Below, in pieces: positions 35,049 through 43,857 of a stretch of 64,000 nt of DNA. Numbering within the stretch: position 1 is the stretch's first letter; each line of letters starts with the position of its first letter. The notes beneath the pieces were generated by a model, which saw nothing but the letters and a program-made list of their open reading frames with translations, searched no databases and was not told where the DNA came from. The DNA comes from Syntrophus sp963665935. Lineage in GTDB: Bacteria; Desulfobacterota; Syntrophia; Syntrophales; Syntrophaceae. The stretch spans positions 620,001 to 684,000 of the forward strand of contig OY762510.1 of assembly GCA_963665935.1 (NCBI GenBank). Direction: 5' to 3'. Made by a program: the position numbers and the translations under genes.

Positions 35049-36740
35049 TCAAGAAGCTTTCGATAAGGCCTCTTGATATTCCCGGATCAGGACCGCCTTG
35101 TCGATTCCCTGATCGATGAAATCCCAGGGGAGGGTTTCAGAAAGCTCTTTCGGGCGATAGACATAGAAATCCGGATTGAGAGGAACTTTTTTCAGAGCCT
35201 GAGCCCAGTTTCCATTGAGCCGATGCACTTCGGAAAGGATCTGGCCGACCCGCCGGTCGCCCAGAGAAAGGAGCGTCTGAATATAATTCCACTTGGGAAG
35301 ATCGTGAAAAACCTGGACAGGCCCCTCGTTGTGAAGGGCTTTCTTGATTCTCTGAAGTTTTTTTTTAACAACCCCCACCTCCTCCAGGGGATGCCATTGG
35401 AAGGGGGTGAAAGGTTTGGGAATAAACTGGTTGATGCTCAGGGTGATCCGTTTGAAGGGCTTTTTGCCTTTTGAGAGCTGAAGGGCCTGATGACGGATCT
35501 GTCGCGTGAGGCGAATCAGCCCTTCTATATCCGCCTCGGTTTCCGTCGGCAGTCCGACCATGAAGTAAAGGCGGATCTGCCGAATGCCCTGTAAAACCAG
35601 ATGCTCCACGGCAGAGAAGATATGTTCCTCGGAAATCCCTTTGTGAATAACATCCCTAAGGCGCTGAGTTCCCGCCTCAGGCGCCAGGGCAACTGTCTCC
35701 ACCCCGGATTCCCGGAGCAGTCCGGCGATTTCCCCATTGATCCGGTCCATCCGCAACGAACTGAGAGCGAAAGTTCCGCCCTTTTCCAGAACGGAGCGAC
35801 ACAGATCGGCCAATTGGGGATGATCGGAAACCGCCGTTCCCAGCAGGCCGATTCTTTTACCCTCGGCAATGCCCCGGATCAAAGAGGGTTCCAGGACCTC
35901 TTTCCGGCGGAAGCGGACCGGCCGATAAACGAACCCGGCGGCGCAGAAACGGCATCCCCGCGCACAGCCCCGGCTGACTTCCGCAAGGAAGAGATCGCCG
36001 AATTCCGTCCCCGGGGTGGAAATGATCTGCTCGGTTCGAAAGGCGCAGAGGTCTTTTCCCCACCGTCTCCGAATCTTTTGGGGTAGGATGTTGTCCGCCG
36101 GCAGAATTTTCTCTATTGTTCCGTCCGGCGAATAGGAAACCGAGTAAAGCTGGGGAGCATAAGCGCCCGCTACATCCCGCTGCACGGCAAAAAGGCGCTG
36201 CCGGCGTTCCACCCCCTGCGTTAAAGCGTCCCAGTACTGCACGGCAAATTCAGGGAGCGCCTCTTCCGCTTCTCCCAGCAGGAACAGATCAACAAAAGAA
36301 CTCAAAGGTTCGGGATTGAGGGTTACGGCAATCCCCCCCGCCATCACCAAGGGCTCGGAATCCTTCCGCAGCGACGCCTGAAGCGTAATGCCGGCCCCTG
36401 CCAGAATGCTCAGAAGGTGGGGATAATCATTTTCGAAGGGAATGGCAAAGGCGACAATATCAAAATCTTTCAGGGGCCTTTGCGACTCCAGGCTGATCAA
36501 TCCCTTCTCCCGGGACGTATCGCCTTCCCCCGGGGGAGGAAAAAAGGCCCGTTCACAAAGACAGAACGCCAGGCCGTTCAGAAGGCTGTAGACCGTCTGA
36601 AAACCGAGATTCGCCATGCCGATCCGGTAAACATTCGGATAGACGAGGCAGACCGTCAGCTTGTCTCCCCAGACCTTCCGTTGGTATCCCGTCTCCTGGG
36701 CCAAAAGTTGTTCATGCCTCTTTTGCTTTTTCCAGGACAT
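35049..36740 (-). CDS. B12-binding-like radical SAM protein (TIGR03960-like)
   Basis: This protein of about 563 residues has an N-terminal cobalamin-binding-like Rossmann part (KLTVCLVYPNVYRIGMANLGFQTVYSLLN) and a radical SAM barrel whose cluster motif VSRGCARGCRFC lies near 255 (C-x3-C-x2-C). GLPTETEADIEG and SINQFIPKPFTPFQW follow. It resembles the TIGR03960 group, which is often fused to a DUF2344 domain. Here that domain is absent. It follows ftsZ after 163 bases. The reaction is unknown; a role in tRNA or ribosome modification has been suggested for relatives. A longer start at 36812 would run through a possible repeat. Confidence 0.87.
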   Translation of the reverse strand: MSWKKQKRHEQLLAQETGYQRKVWGDKLTVCLVYPNVYRIGMANLGFQTVYSLLNGLAFCLCERAFFPPPGEGDTSREKGLISLESQRPLKDFDIVAFAIPFENDYPHLLSILAGAGITLQASLRKDSEPLVMAGGIAVTLNPEPLSSFVDLFLLGEAEEALPEFAVQYWDALTQGVERRQRLFAVQRDVAGAYAPQLYSVSYSPDGTIEKILPADNILPQKIRRRWGKDLCAFRTEQIISTPGTEFGDLFLAEVSRGCARGCRFCAAGFVYRPVRFRRKEVLEPSLIRGIAEGKRIGLLGTAVSDHPQLADLCRSVLEKGGTFALSSLRMDRINGEIAGLLRESGVETVALAPEAGTQRLRDVIHKGISEEHIFSAVEHLVLQGIRQIRLYFMVGLPTETEADIEGLIRLTRQIRHQALQLSKGKKPFKRITLSINQFIPKPFTPFQWHPLEEVGVVKKKLQRIKKALHNEGPVQVFHDLPKWNYIQTLLSLGDRRVGQILSEVHRLNGNWAQALKKVPLNPDFYVYRPKELSETLPWDFIDQGIDKAVLIREYQEALSKAS

Positions 36741-36784
36741 GGCATCCCCAGATCCGGCTGATCCCCTGCGGCGGTTTCCTCGGA

Positions 36785-36897
36785 AGTGCATTTCTTTGGG
36801 CAGGGAGGTCAAACCTTATTGCCGGCCTCTGGGCGTACCCTGTTGTACGCCCCTGCCGCATCCTTCCAGTCCACTTTTCCAGCCGATGATATGCACT
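36785..36897. repeat. Possible diverged palindromic element between ftsZ and the radical SAM gene
   Basis: AGTGCAT (36785-36791) and ATGCACT (36891-36897) bound a 113-base segment with a perfect central hairpin GGGCGTAC/GTACGCCC (36831-36852). The length and central hairpin parallel repeat copies A and B, but base identity is low. It lacks a U run and so is a poor ftsZ terminator. Confidence 0.35.
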
Positions 36898-36903
36898 CCT
36901 GTC

Positions 36904-38064
36904 TTAATCCGCCTGCCGACGCAAAAAGGTGGGAATTTCCAGATCAGGGTCTTCCGTATCGTCGATCAGCCCCATCCGAATGATGTTCATATCGCCGGTC
37001 CCGGAAGAGCCCTTGCGTATGAATGCCGGAACGGCGATATCCCGCTCCCGATTGCGATTCGCGCTGAAGGAAGCCAGATTGGACAAGCCCTGCCGCTTCT
37101 TTCCCACATCCTCAAAACCGGTGGCGATGACGGTAATCCGGATCTCATCCCCCATGGTTTCATCTACAACCGTTCCGAAAATGATATTGGCCTCTTCATG
37201 CGCCTCCGCCTGAATCAGAGAGGAAGCTTCGTTAATTTCAAAGAGGGTCATGTCCGGCCCGCCGGTGATATTCAGCAGCACGCCCCGCGCCCCCTGGATC
37301 GTGTTGTCTTCCAGAAGCGGCGAGGAAATGGCCCTCTGCGCGGCTTCCACGGCCCGGTTCTCTCCGCTGGCAGAACCCGTACCCATAAGGGCCAGTCCCA
37401 TTTCCGACATGACGCTCTTCACATCGGCGAAATCCAGGTTGATCAGTCCGGGAATCGTGATCAGATCGGAAATCCCTTTGACGGCCTGATAGAGGATATC
37501 ATCCGCCTTTTTGAAGGTCTCGAGAAGGGAGAGGTTTCTTCCCCCCAGGCTGAGCAGCCGCTGATTGGGAACGACGATCAGGGTATCCACGATCCGCCTC
37601 AATTCATCAATGCCCTCATCCGCCTGGCTGTTGCGCTTCTTGCCTTCGAACTGGAATGGTTTGGTCACCACGGCCACCGTCAGGGCGCCCAGTTCCTTGG
37701 CGATCTCAGCCACTACGGGAGCCCCCCCGGTACCGGTCCCTCCGCCCTGACCGGCGGTTACAAAAATCATATCCGCCCCTTCGATATGCTGACGGATCAC
37801 ATCTCGAGTCTCCATGGCGGCCCTTTTCCCGACATCCGGATTCGAACCGGCCCCCAGTCCCCTGGTTACTTCCTCTCCCAGTTGAATTTTCACCGACGCC
37901 AGCGACTGTCCCAGGGCCTGGGCATCCGTGTTCGCGACGATGAAGTCAACCCCCCTAAGGTTGGAGCGAATCATGGTATTAATTGCGTTTCCTCCCCCAC
38001 CACCAATGCCGATGACCTTGATCTTTGCTGAACTGAAATTTGCTGATTCTGACAATTCAAACAT
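36904..38064 (-). CDS. ftsZ: Cell division protein FtsZ
   Basis: This 386-residue tubulin-like GTPase forms the Z ring at midcell. It has the nucleotide loop GIGGGGGNAI at 19-28, the tubulin signature GGGTGTGGAP near 108-117, the T7 loop NLDFADVKSV and the C-terminal peptide IPTFLRRQ (377-384), which binds FtsA and other anchors. The linker between globular domain and tail is short (about 50 residues). It lies 9 bases downstream of ftsA as the last division gene of the dcw cluster. Confidence 0.98.
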   Translation of the reverse strand: MFELSESANFSSAKIKVIGIGGGGGNAINTMIRSNLRGVDFIVANTDAQALGQSLASVKIQLGEEVTRGLGAGSNPDVGKRAAMETRDVIRQHIEGADMIFVTAGQGGGTGTGGAPVVAEIAKELGALTVAVVTKPFQFEGKKRNSQADEGIDELRRIVDTLIVVPNQRLLSLGGRNLSLLETFKKADDILYQAVKGISDLITIPGLINLDFADVKSVMSEMGLALMGTGSASGENRAVEAAQRAISSPLLEDNTIQGARGVLLNITGGPDMTLFEINEASSLIQAEAHEEANIIFGTVVDETMGDEIRITVIATGFEDVGKKRQGLSNLASFSANRNRERDIAVPAFIRKGSSGTGDMNIIRMGLIDDTEDPDLEIPTFLRRQAD

Positions 38065-38073
38065 GATTCCCCC

Positions 38074-39303
38074 CTAGAAGAATTCTAATATCCATTTCTT
38101 GAGTCTTGCGAACAATGCCTCTCCCGAATTCCCTCGATCGCCTTTCCTCACAACAATCTTGGACATATTTTTGCTGCCATAGAGGACAAGGCCGACACCC
38201 GTTGCATGCATGGGACTGTTCACCACATCGGTCAATCCTCCGATGCCCCGGGGATAGCCCCTTCGGACCGGCGTATTGAAAATCTGTTCCGCCAGCTCCG
38301 TAATGCCGTCCAGGAGGGACGTCCCTCCCGTCAGCACGATGCCCGCGGCCAGAACATCTTCATAGCCGGAGCGGACGATCTCTTTATACGCCATGGTCAA
38401 AATTTCTTCCGTGCGCGCCTCAATGATGCGCCCCAGGATCTGCCTCGACACGGAGCGAGGTTCTCTTCCTCCCACACTGGGGACTTCAATGGTTTCCTCC
38501 TTGGAAATCATCGGCGGGTAGGCGCAGCCAAAACCGATTTTAATCTTTTCCGCCTCTGTGATGGGCGTTCTGAGACCCGTGGCGATATCACTGGTCAGAT
38601 AGTTGCCCCCGACGGGAATAACAGCCGTATGGCGGATACTGCCTTCCCAGAAAACGGCGATATTCGTCGTGCCCCCGCCAATGTCCAGCAGGGCCACGCC
38701 CAGATCCCGTTCATCATCGCTCAGAACGGCCTGACTGGCCGCCAGCTGTTCCAGGACAATTTCATTGATGTCCAGACCGACACGGGTTACGGATTTTTCA
38801 ATATTCTGGATGGAAGTCCCCACTCCCGTCACCACATGAACCTTCGCTTCCAGCCTTACCCCGGACATGCCCACGGGGTCCTTGATCCCATCCTGTTCGT
38901 CCACGACGTAAGTCTGGGGAAGCGTATGGAGAATCTGCCTGTCAAGGGGGATGGCGATCGCCTTGGCTGCTTCGATGGCCCGCTCCACATCGTCCCTGCC
39001 GACTTCGCGCCCCTTGACCGCGACAATGCCGAGGCTGTTCTGGGCTTTGATATGGCCGCCTGCAATTCCTGCGAAGACGGACCGGATCTCATATCCGGAC
39101 ATACGTTCCGCCTCTTCTACAGCCTTTTTGACAGCCTCCACGGTGCTGTCGATATTGACCACGACCCCTTTTCTTAATCCGTCCGAGGGATGAGAACCAA
39201 TCCCGATGATGTCAATTCCGGTATCGGTTACTTCTCCGACAATGGCACAGGTTTTTGTCGTGCCTATATCCAATCCGACGATGACATTTCCCTGCATACC
39301 CAT
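38074..39303 (-). CDS. ftsA: Cell division protein FtsA
   Basis: This 409-residue actin-like ATPase tethers FtsZ to the membrane. It shows GLDIGTTKTCAIVGE (phosphate 1), the SHS2/1C subdomain (residues 85-165), LDIGGGTTNIAVF (phosphate 2) and AAGIVLTGGTSLL (adenosine). The C-terminus RLKKWILEFF is the expected amphipathic membrane-targeting helix. A ribosome-site-like AAAGGTGG lies 5' of the ATG. The 182-base spacer to ftsQ contains repeat copy B, unusual within a tightly packed cluster. Confidence 0.97.
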   Translation of the reverse strand: MGMQGNVIVGLDIGTTKTCAIVGEVTDTGIDIIGIGSHPSDGLRKGVVVNIDSTVEAVKKAVEEAERMSGYEIRSVFAGIAGGHIKAQNSLGIVAVKGREVGRDDVERAIEAAKAIAIPLDRQILHTLPQTYVVDEQDGIKDPVGMSGVRLEAKVHVVTGVGTSIQNIEKSVTRVGLDINEIVLEQLAASQAVLSDDERDLGVALLDIGGGTTNIAVFWEGSIRHTAVIPVGGNYLTSDIATGLRTPITEAEKIKIGFGCAYPPMISKEETIEVPSVGGREPRSVSRQILGRIIEARTEEILTMAYKEIVRSGYEDVLAAGIVLTGGTSLLDGITELAEQIFNTPVRRGYPRGIGGLTDVVNSPMHATGVGLVLYGSKNMSKIVVRKGDRGNSGEALFARLKKWILEFF

Positions 39304-39341
39304 TTGCTCTATCCACCTTTCTCGAAATATGTCCTTTCAGG

Positions 39342-39451
39342 TCCATATCAAAGCGCTAGCTGCGTTGGTCCCGTTATCGGCTCCTCAACGGACGGTTTGT
39401 ACGTCTTCGTCGTCTCTGCCTTACCGCCTTGCTATTCATCTTTGATATGGA
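39342..39451. repeat. Palindromic repeat element, copy B, in the ftsQ-ftsA spacer
   Basis: A 12-bp perfect inverted repeat (TCCATATCAAAG / CTTTGATATGGA) bounds 110 bases. The interior core matches the minus strand of copy A (16918-17036): ATCAAAGCGCTA, CTGCGTTGG, TTATCGGCTCCTCAACG, CGTCG, CTCTGC and CTTTGAT are shared. The outer arm beyond ATCAAAG differs from copy A, yet pairs perfectly within each copy. A central imperfect hairpin (ACGGAC/GTACGT) is also kept. Both strands could form a long stem in RNA. Confidence 0.75.
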
Positions 39452-39485
39452 ACGGAAAGACTTCAGTTCCATATTCAAATGTTTT

Positions 39486-40331
39486 CTACAGTTTATATTC
39501 CTGCTGCGGACTTGCAGGGCCTTTGGGAGCGGGAATATCTCTTCTGGAAACGGTTACTTTCAAGGGATTTCTCAAATCGATCCGGAAGAAATTCCCTTCC
39601 AGGGGACGCCGTTGCATATCCTCCAGAATCAGGGAGAGGCGCTGCAATCTGGCGCGATAACCATCAAATCCCAAAACGATACAAAATCCGTTGTCGGTAA
39701 AAATCGAAAGGCCCAGAACCTCATTTCCCTGGATTTCCGATATCCGGTCGAGGGTTGGATACGATTTCGAATCGGCAAGATCGTGTAACAGATCCCGCGC
39801 ACTTTTCAAAAGAGCCTCGTTCAGTTTTCCCTGGACATAAAGACCGGTCAGCACGGGAAGATCGACTTCATCGTTCTTTCCCAGCTTCTTGAAAATTACG
39901 CCCTCCTGATCCATCAGATACAGATTGGCTTCCTGTCGGATCACGGCGATCGCGGAACGCTCGGAAATCTGGATCACCAGACGATCCGGGAATTCCCTGC
40001 CGAGGGAAACCGTCTTGATCCAGGGATTGGCCCGAATCCGCCGCAGAACGGCCTCTTCATTCAGTGTCAGCAGCCCCTGCGAAGATTTTAAAGAACTCAG
40101 AAGAAGCACTTCCTTATCCGTGACTTCCCGGCATCCTCGGACGACCGTTTCCCGGATGCGGAAACAGGGGGCACTGATGGTGAAATTATAGGCAAAGACC
40201 AGGAGAACGGCGATGGACATCACCAGAAAGATCAGCAGAATCGACCGGGAAAGGTCCATGGAAATGGACCTGCCGCGCCGTTTCAATCGATACTTTCTTG
40301 CTTCCAGCTTTCTTCTGAAAGCCCTCTTCAT
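39486..40331 (-). CDS. ftsQ: Cell division protein FtsQ/DivIB
   Basis: This 281-residue bitopic protein has a basic cytoplasmic tail (residues 1-27), one membrane helix (about 31-48), a POTRA domain (FRIRETVVRGCREVTDKEVL) and the FtsQ beta domain to the end (ANPWIKTVSLGREFPDRLVIQISER). It recruits FtsL/FtsB and septal synthases in the periplasm. Its start overlaps the murB stop by four bases. The usual ddl gene between murB and ftsQ is absent. Confidence 0.93.
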   Translation of the reverse strand: MKRAFRRKLEARKYRLKRRGRSISMDLSRSILLIFLVMSIAVLLVFAYNFTISAPCFRIRETVVRGCREVTDKEVLLLSSLKSSQGLLTLNEEAVLRRIRANPWIKTVSLGREFPDRLVIQISERSAIAVIRQEANLYLMDQEGVIFKKLGKNDEVDLPVLTGLYVQGKLNEALLKSARDLLHDLADSKSYPTLDRISEIQGNEVLGLSIFTDNGFCIVLGFDGYRARLQRLSLILEDMQRRPLEGNFFRIDLRNPLKVTVSRRDIPAPKGPASPQQEYKL

Positions 40332-41254
40332 CCATCCTCTCCGACAATCTGGACCTCTGCTTCCAGATGGATGTCCAGGGCATCTCTGACCCGAACCTGA
40401 ATTTCTTCCATCAGATCCACAATTTCGGCAGTCCGGGCATGACCCAGATTGACGATAAAGTTGCCATGAAGTTCAGAAACCATGGCGTCTCCCCGGCGCT
40501 TCCCCTTCAACCCGACTTCTTCGATCAGCCGACCCGCGGGGATACTGCGGGGATTTTTAAAGATGGAACCCGCATTGCGCAGGTTCAGGGGATGCTTATT
40601 TTTCCTTAAGGACAGAATTTCGTCAATCCTCACCGCGATTTCTTCCCGATTACCGGGATACAGGACGAACTCGGCGCTTACAATCACAGTGGAATCGGGA
40701 AGAGCCAGACGGCGGTATTCGAAGGAAAGATCCCGGCGGGAGCGGTTCTCCAACGCCTGATGCTCATTCAAAACGGTTACCTCCGCCACCACATCCTTCA
40801 TTTCTCTCCCATAGGCCCCGGCATTCATCCGAACCGCCCCGCCGACACTGCCGGGAATACCGGCACAGAACTCCATGCCGGTCAGAGATTCTTTTTGACA
40901 GAGACGGACGATCGCCGCCAGGGGCACACCGGCTTCAGCCCGCACTCGAATCGCTCCGTCAGCGCTTGGCGACAAGGTTAGATGCTTTAAGCCCTGGAGA
41001 GAAACAACGACCCCCCGGTATCCTCCATCCCGGACAAGAAGGTTGGTCCCATTGCCCAAAGCCAGATAGGGCACCTTGTTCTTCCGGAGCAGGGAAATCA
41101 GCCGCACCAGTTCCTCCCGGCTTTGAGGAGAAACCAGGGCATCCGCGGGACCACCCACTCCCATGGAGGTATGACGGTCCAGAGGCTCATCAAAAAGGAC
41201 GGCATCCGAGACACAGGATGTCAACTCCTCCTGGAAAGAGGCATCATGCCGCAC
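40328..41254 (-). CDS. murB: UDP-N-acetylenolpyruvoylglucosamine reductase MurB
   Basis: This 308-residue FAD enzyme reduces enolpyruvyl-UDP-GlcNAc to UDP-MurNAc with NADPH. It shows NTSMGVGGPAD-like flavin contacts (HTSMGVGGPADALV), LGNGTNLLVRDGGYRG, GIPGSVGGAVRMNAGAYG and the C-terminal AGSIFKNP with catalytic Ser, then Glu in VEEIQVR. The short type II form, without the extra Tyr loop, fits its length. It overlaps murC by 11 bases and ftsQ by 4. Confidence 0.97.
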   Translation of the reverse strand: MRHDASFQEELTSCVSDAVLFDEPLDRHTSMGVGGPADALVSPQSREELVRLISLLRKNKVPYLALGNGTNLLVRDGGYRGVVVSLQGLKHLTLSPSADGAIRVRAEAGVPLAAIVRLCQKESLTGMEFCAGIPGSVGGAVRMNAGAYGREMKDVVAEVTVLNEHQALENRSRRDLSFEYRRLALPDSTVIVSAEFVLYPGNREEIAVRIDEILSLRKNKHPLNLRNAGSIFKNPRSIPAGRLIEEVGLKGKRRGDAMVSELHGNFIVNLGHARTAEIVDLMEEIQVRVRDALDIHLEAEVQIVGEDG

Positions 41255-42662
41255 GGGAATTCTCGACCTCCTTCAGCCGATTCAACAGAGACATTCCAAT
41301 GGTATTGACGCTGCCCGCACCCTGAGTGATGACCACATCCTCCGGCTGAACGACGGATAACAGGTAGTCCGTGATGTCATTGAAATCAGGGATATAGAGA
41401 ACATCCCGGTGCGAAAAGGAACGGATGCCTTCGCAAAGTGCCGCTGATGTTACCCCTTCAATGGGGTCCTCACTGGCGGGATAGATATCCGTCACGATCA
41501 GGAGGTCCGCTTCGGTAAAGGATCCCAGAAACTCCTGGAAGAGGGCCTGGGTCCGCGTATAGCGGTGGGGTTGAAAAACCACGATCATCCGGTTCTTCCA
41601 GACCTGCCGGGCTGCCGCCAGCGTGGCGCTGATCTCCGTGGGATGATGGCCATAGTCATCCACAACGGTCACTCCGCCCACGTTCCCTTTGACCTCCATC
41701 CGCCGGCCGACACCGATGTAGCTTTTCAAGCCTTCCCTGATGGCCGGAAAGGTCATATCCAGTTCCCGGGCAACCGCAACCGTCGCCAGGGAATTATACA
41801 CATTGAAGAGCCCAGGAACGGAAAGCGTTACGGTTCCCATATATTCCGTCCGGTAATAGAGTTCATACTCCGTCGTTGCCCCGTTGAAACGGATCGCTTC
41901 CGCCCGGTAGTCCGCCGTGGGCTCCAGCCCGTAGGTAATGGCCTTGCGCTTGATATCCGGCAGAATCGCCTTGACGTGAGGATCATCCTGACAGAGGATG
42001 ACGGAACCATAAAAGGGCACGATGTTGGCAAACTGAAGAAAGGCAGCCTTGATGTCTTCGATGTCCCGGTAATGATCCAGATGCTCCCGATCGATATTGG
42101 TAATGACGGCCAAGGACGGCGACAGCTTCAGAAAAGAACCATCGCTTTCATCCGCCTCGGCCACAATGAACTCCCCGTGCCCCAGCCGGGCGTTGCTCCC
42201 GATACTCCCCAGCTTGCCTCCGATCACCATGGTCGGATCCAGTCCGCCGCTGGCCATGACCGTGGCGATCATCGACGTCGTCGTGGTCTTGCCGTGACTT
42301 CCCGAGACGGCAATGGATACTTTCATCTTAAGCAATTCCGCCAGCATTTCCGCTCGAGGAATGACGGGGATCGCTCTTCGATGCGCCTCCAGAACTTCGG
42401 GATTATCCGCCCGTACCGCCGTCGAGGTAACCACAACGTCGACATCGGCCAGATTGTCGGCCTGATGCCCCTGAAATACCGTGGCGCCCAGCTCGACGAG
42501 ATGCTCGGTGGTCTCCGAAGACTTCAAATCCGATCCGCTGACCGTATAGTCAAGATTCAGGAGGACCTCGGCGATTCCGCTCATGCCGATCCCACCGATC
42601 CCGACGAAATGAATGTGGCGCACCTTTTTGCGCATGACGTCTGTTACTCTGTAAAGCCTCAT
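41244..42662 (-). CDS. murC: UDP-N-acetylmuramate--L-alanine ligase MurC
   Basis: This ligase of about 472 residues adds L-Ala to UDP-MurNAc. It has an N-terminal UDP site (IHFVGIGGIGMSGIAEVLLNLDY), the ATP loop GSHGKTTTTSMIA, DESDGSFLK, the central HLDHY and the C-terminal DDYGHHPTEI (all Mur ligase family). Three starts are possible. ATG 42662 is given. TTG 42671 has the best ribosome site (GAGAGGA, 6 bases). ATG 42635 best matches family length. About 100 AT-rich bases separate it from murG. Confidence 0.96.
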   Translation of the reverse strand: MRLYRVTDVMRKKVRHIHFVGIGGIGMSGIAEVLLNLDYTVSGSDLKSSETTEHLVELGATVFQGHQADNLADVDVVVTSTAVRADNPEVLEAHRRAIPVIPRAEMLAELLKMKVSIAVSGSHGKTTTTSMIATVMASGGLDPTMVIGGKLGSIGSNARLGHGEFIVAEADESDGSFLKLSPSLAVITNIDREHLDHYRDIEDIKAAFLQFANIVPFYGSVILCQDDPHVKAILPDIKRKAITYGLEPTADYRAEAIRFNGATTEYELYYRTEYMGTVTLSVPGLFNVYNSLATVAVARELDMTFPAIREGLKSYIGVGRRMEVKGNVGGVTVVDDYGHHPTEISATLAAARQVWKNRMIVVFQPHRYTRTQALFQEFLGSFTEADLLIVTDIYPASEDPIEGVTSAALCEGIRSFSHRDVLYIPDFNDITDYLLSVVQPEDVVITQGAGSVNTIGMSLLNRLKEVENSRAA

Positions 42663-42771
42663 GGAGTTCAATGAAATTCCTCTCAGATGTGACGGCAAGA
42701 TGCCTTTATGTTGTGTAAATTTTGGTCATATATACCATATATTGTATAATGTCCACCGAAAAAAAACTCTC

Positions 42772-43857
42772 TTATTTCTTGACCATAGCCAGACAGGTAT
42801 CAACGATATCCGAAGCGGCGTAAATATTTCCCATATTCGCTGCCCTGCCCGCGATATCTTTCAGCAGGGAAGGATGATCATGGAGATTTTTTATCTCATC
42901 CGCCAGCCTGGTGCCGACGAGGTCCTTTTCCGGAATCATGACGGCTGCCCCGGCCTTGAGCAGGACCTTGGCGTTCTCGGTCTGATGGTCCCCGATCGCA
43001 TAGGGAAAGGGGATAAGGATCGCCGCTTTGCCCATGGCGGTGATTTCGGCAATGGAGGTGGCGCCGGCCCGGCAGATCAACAGATCGGCGGCCTCGTAAG
43101 CAGAAGCCATGTCCCGGATGAAGGGGACCACCCGGGCGTTAAAACCCTGTGCCGCATAAGAGGCGGACATGCTTTCACAATCCTTTTCCCCTGTCTGATG
43201 AACAATGGAGAGGGCGCCCTGCAGAGGCTTCAAAAAGGGAAGAGCCGCCTGGAGGGCCGAATTGATGGCATGAGCCCCCTGGCTGCCGCCGAAGATGAGC
43301 AGGGAAAATCGGTCCGATGCTTTTTCAATCACCGGCTTGCCACCGAAAAAGGCTGCCCGGATCGGATTTCCCGAAATCTGGGTCTTTTTCGCCGGGAACC
43401 ACTTTCCCCCATCGGCAAAGCTGAGAAAGATCCGATCCACAAACCAGCCCAGCAGCCGATTGGTCAATCCGGGGATGGAATTCTGCTCGGCAATGGCCGT
43501 CCGAATCCCCATCAGCCGGGCCGCTACGACGGCCGGACCGGACGCATAGCCTCCGACACCGATGACGATATCCGGCCGGAAGGAGCGCAAAATCCTCATC
43601 GACTGCAGGAGACTTCCCGGAAGCTTCAAAAGAGCCATCGCCGACCGGATCATTCCCCTTCCCTTGATGCCTTCCACGTTCAGCAGTTTCAGAGAGAAAC
43701 CGAGATCCTTCAGGACTTTCTTTTCTATGCCCCGTTTGGTGCCGATGAAAAGAATCCGGTTCTCTTCATTCCTCCGGAGCCATTCCTCCGCAATGGCCAC
43801 ACCGGGGAAAAGGTGCCCCCCGGTACCGCCGCCGGCAATGATCACACGAACCGTCAT
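42772..43857 (-). CDS. murG: MurG, undecaprenyl-PP-MurNAc-pentapeptide GlcNAc transferase
   Basis: This 361-residue GT28 enzyme makes lipid II from lipid I at the inner membrane face. It carries IIAGGGTGGHLFPGVAIAEEW (G loop 1), GVGGYASGPAVVAA (G loop 2), HEQN-like AEQNSIPGLTNR, FGGSQGAHAIN (G loop 3) and CRAGATSIAEITAMGKAAILIPFP for UDP-GlcNAc. Its ATG overlaps the ftsW stop by four bases. Confidence 0.97.
   Translation of the reverse strand: MTVRVIIAGGGTGGHLFPGVAIAEEWLRRNEENRILFIGTKRGIEKKVLKDLGFSLKLLNVEGIKGRGMIRSAMALLKLPGSLLQSMRILRSFRPDIVIGVGGYASGPAVVAARLMGIRTAIAEQNSIPGLTNRLLGWFVDRIFLSFADGGKWFPAKKTQISGNPIRAAFFGGKPVIEKASDRFSLLIFGGSQGAHAINSALQAALPFLKPLQGALSIVHQTGEKDCESMSASYAAQGFNARVVPFIRDMASAYEAADLLICRAGATSIAEITAMGKAAILIPFPYAIGDHQTENAKVLLKAGAAVMIPEKDLVGTRLADEIKNLHDHPSLLKDIAGRAANMGNIYAASDIVDTCLAMVKK

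Noticed and set aside
36661..38031. 456-codon open frame opposite ftsZ
   Set aside because: It is antisense to a well-conserved gene; such frames are expected from codon bias.
38206..39177. Open frames opposite ftsA, murC (41565-42674) and the cheA gene (28975-29952)
   Set aside because: All are mirror frames of confident genes and lack independent support.
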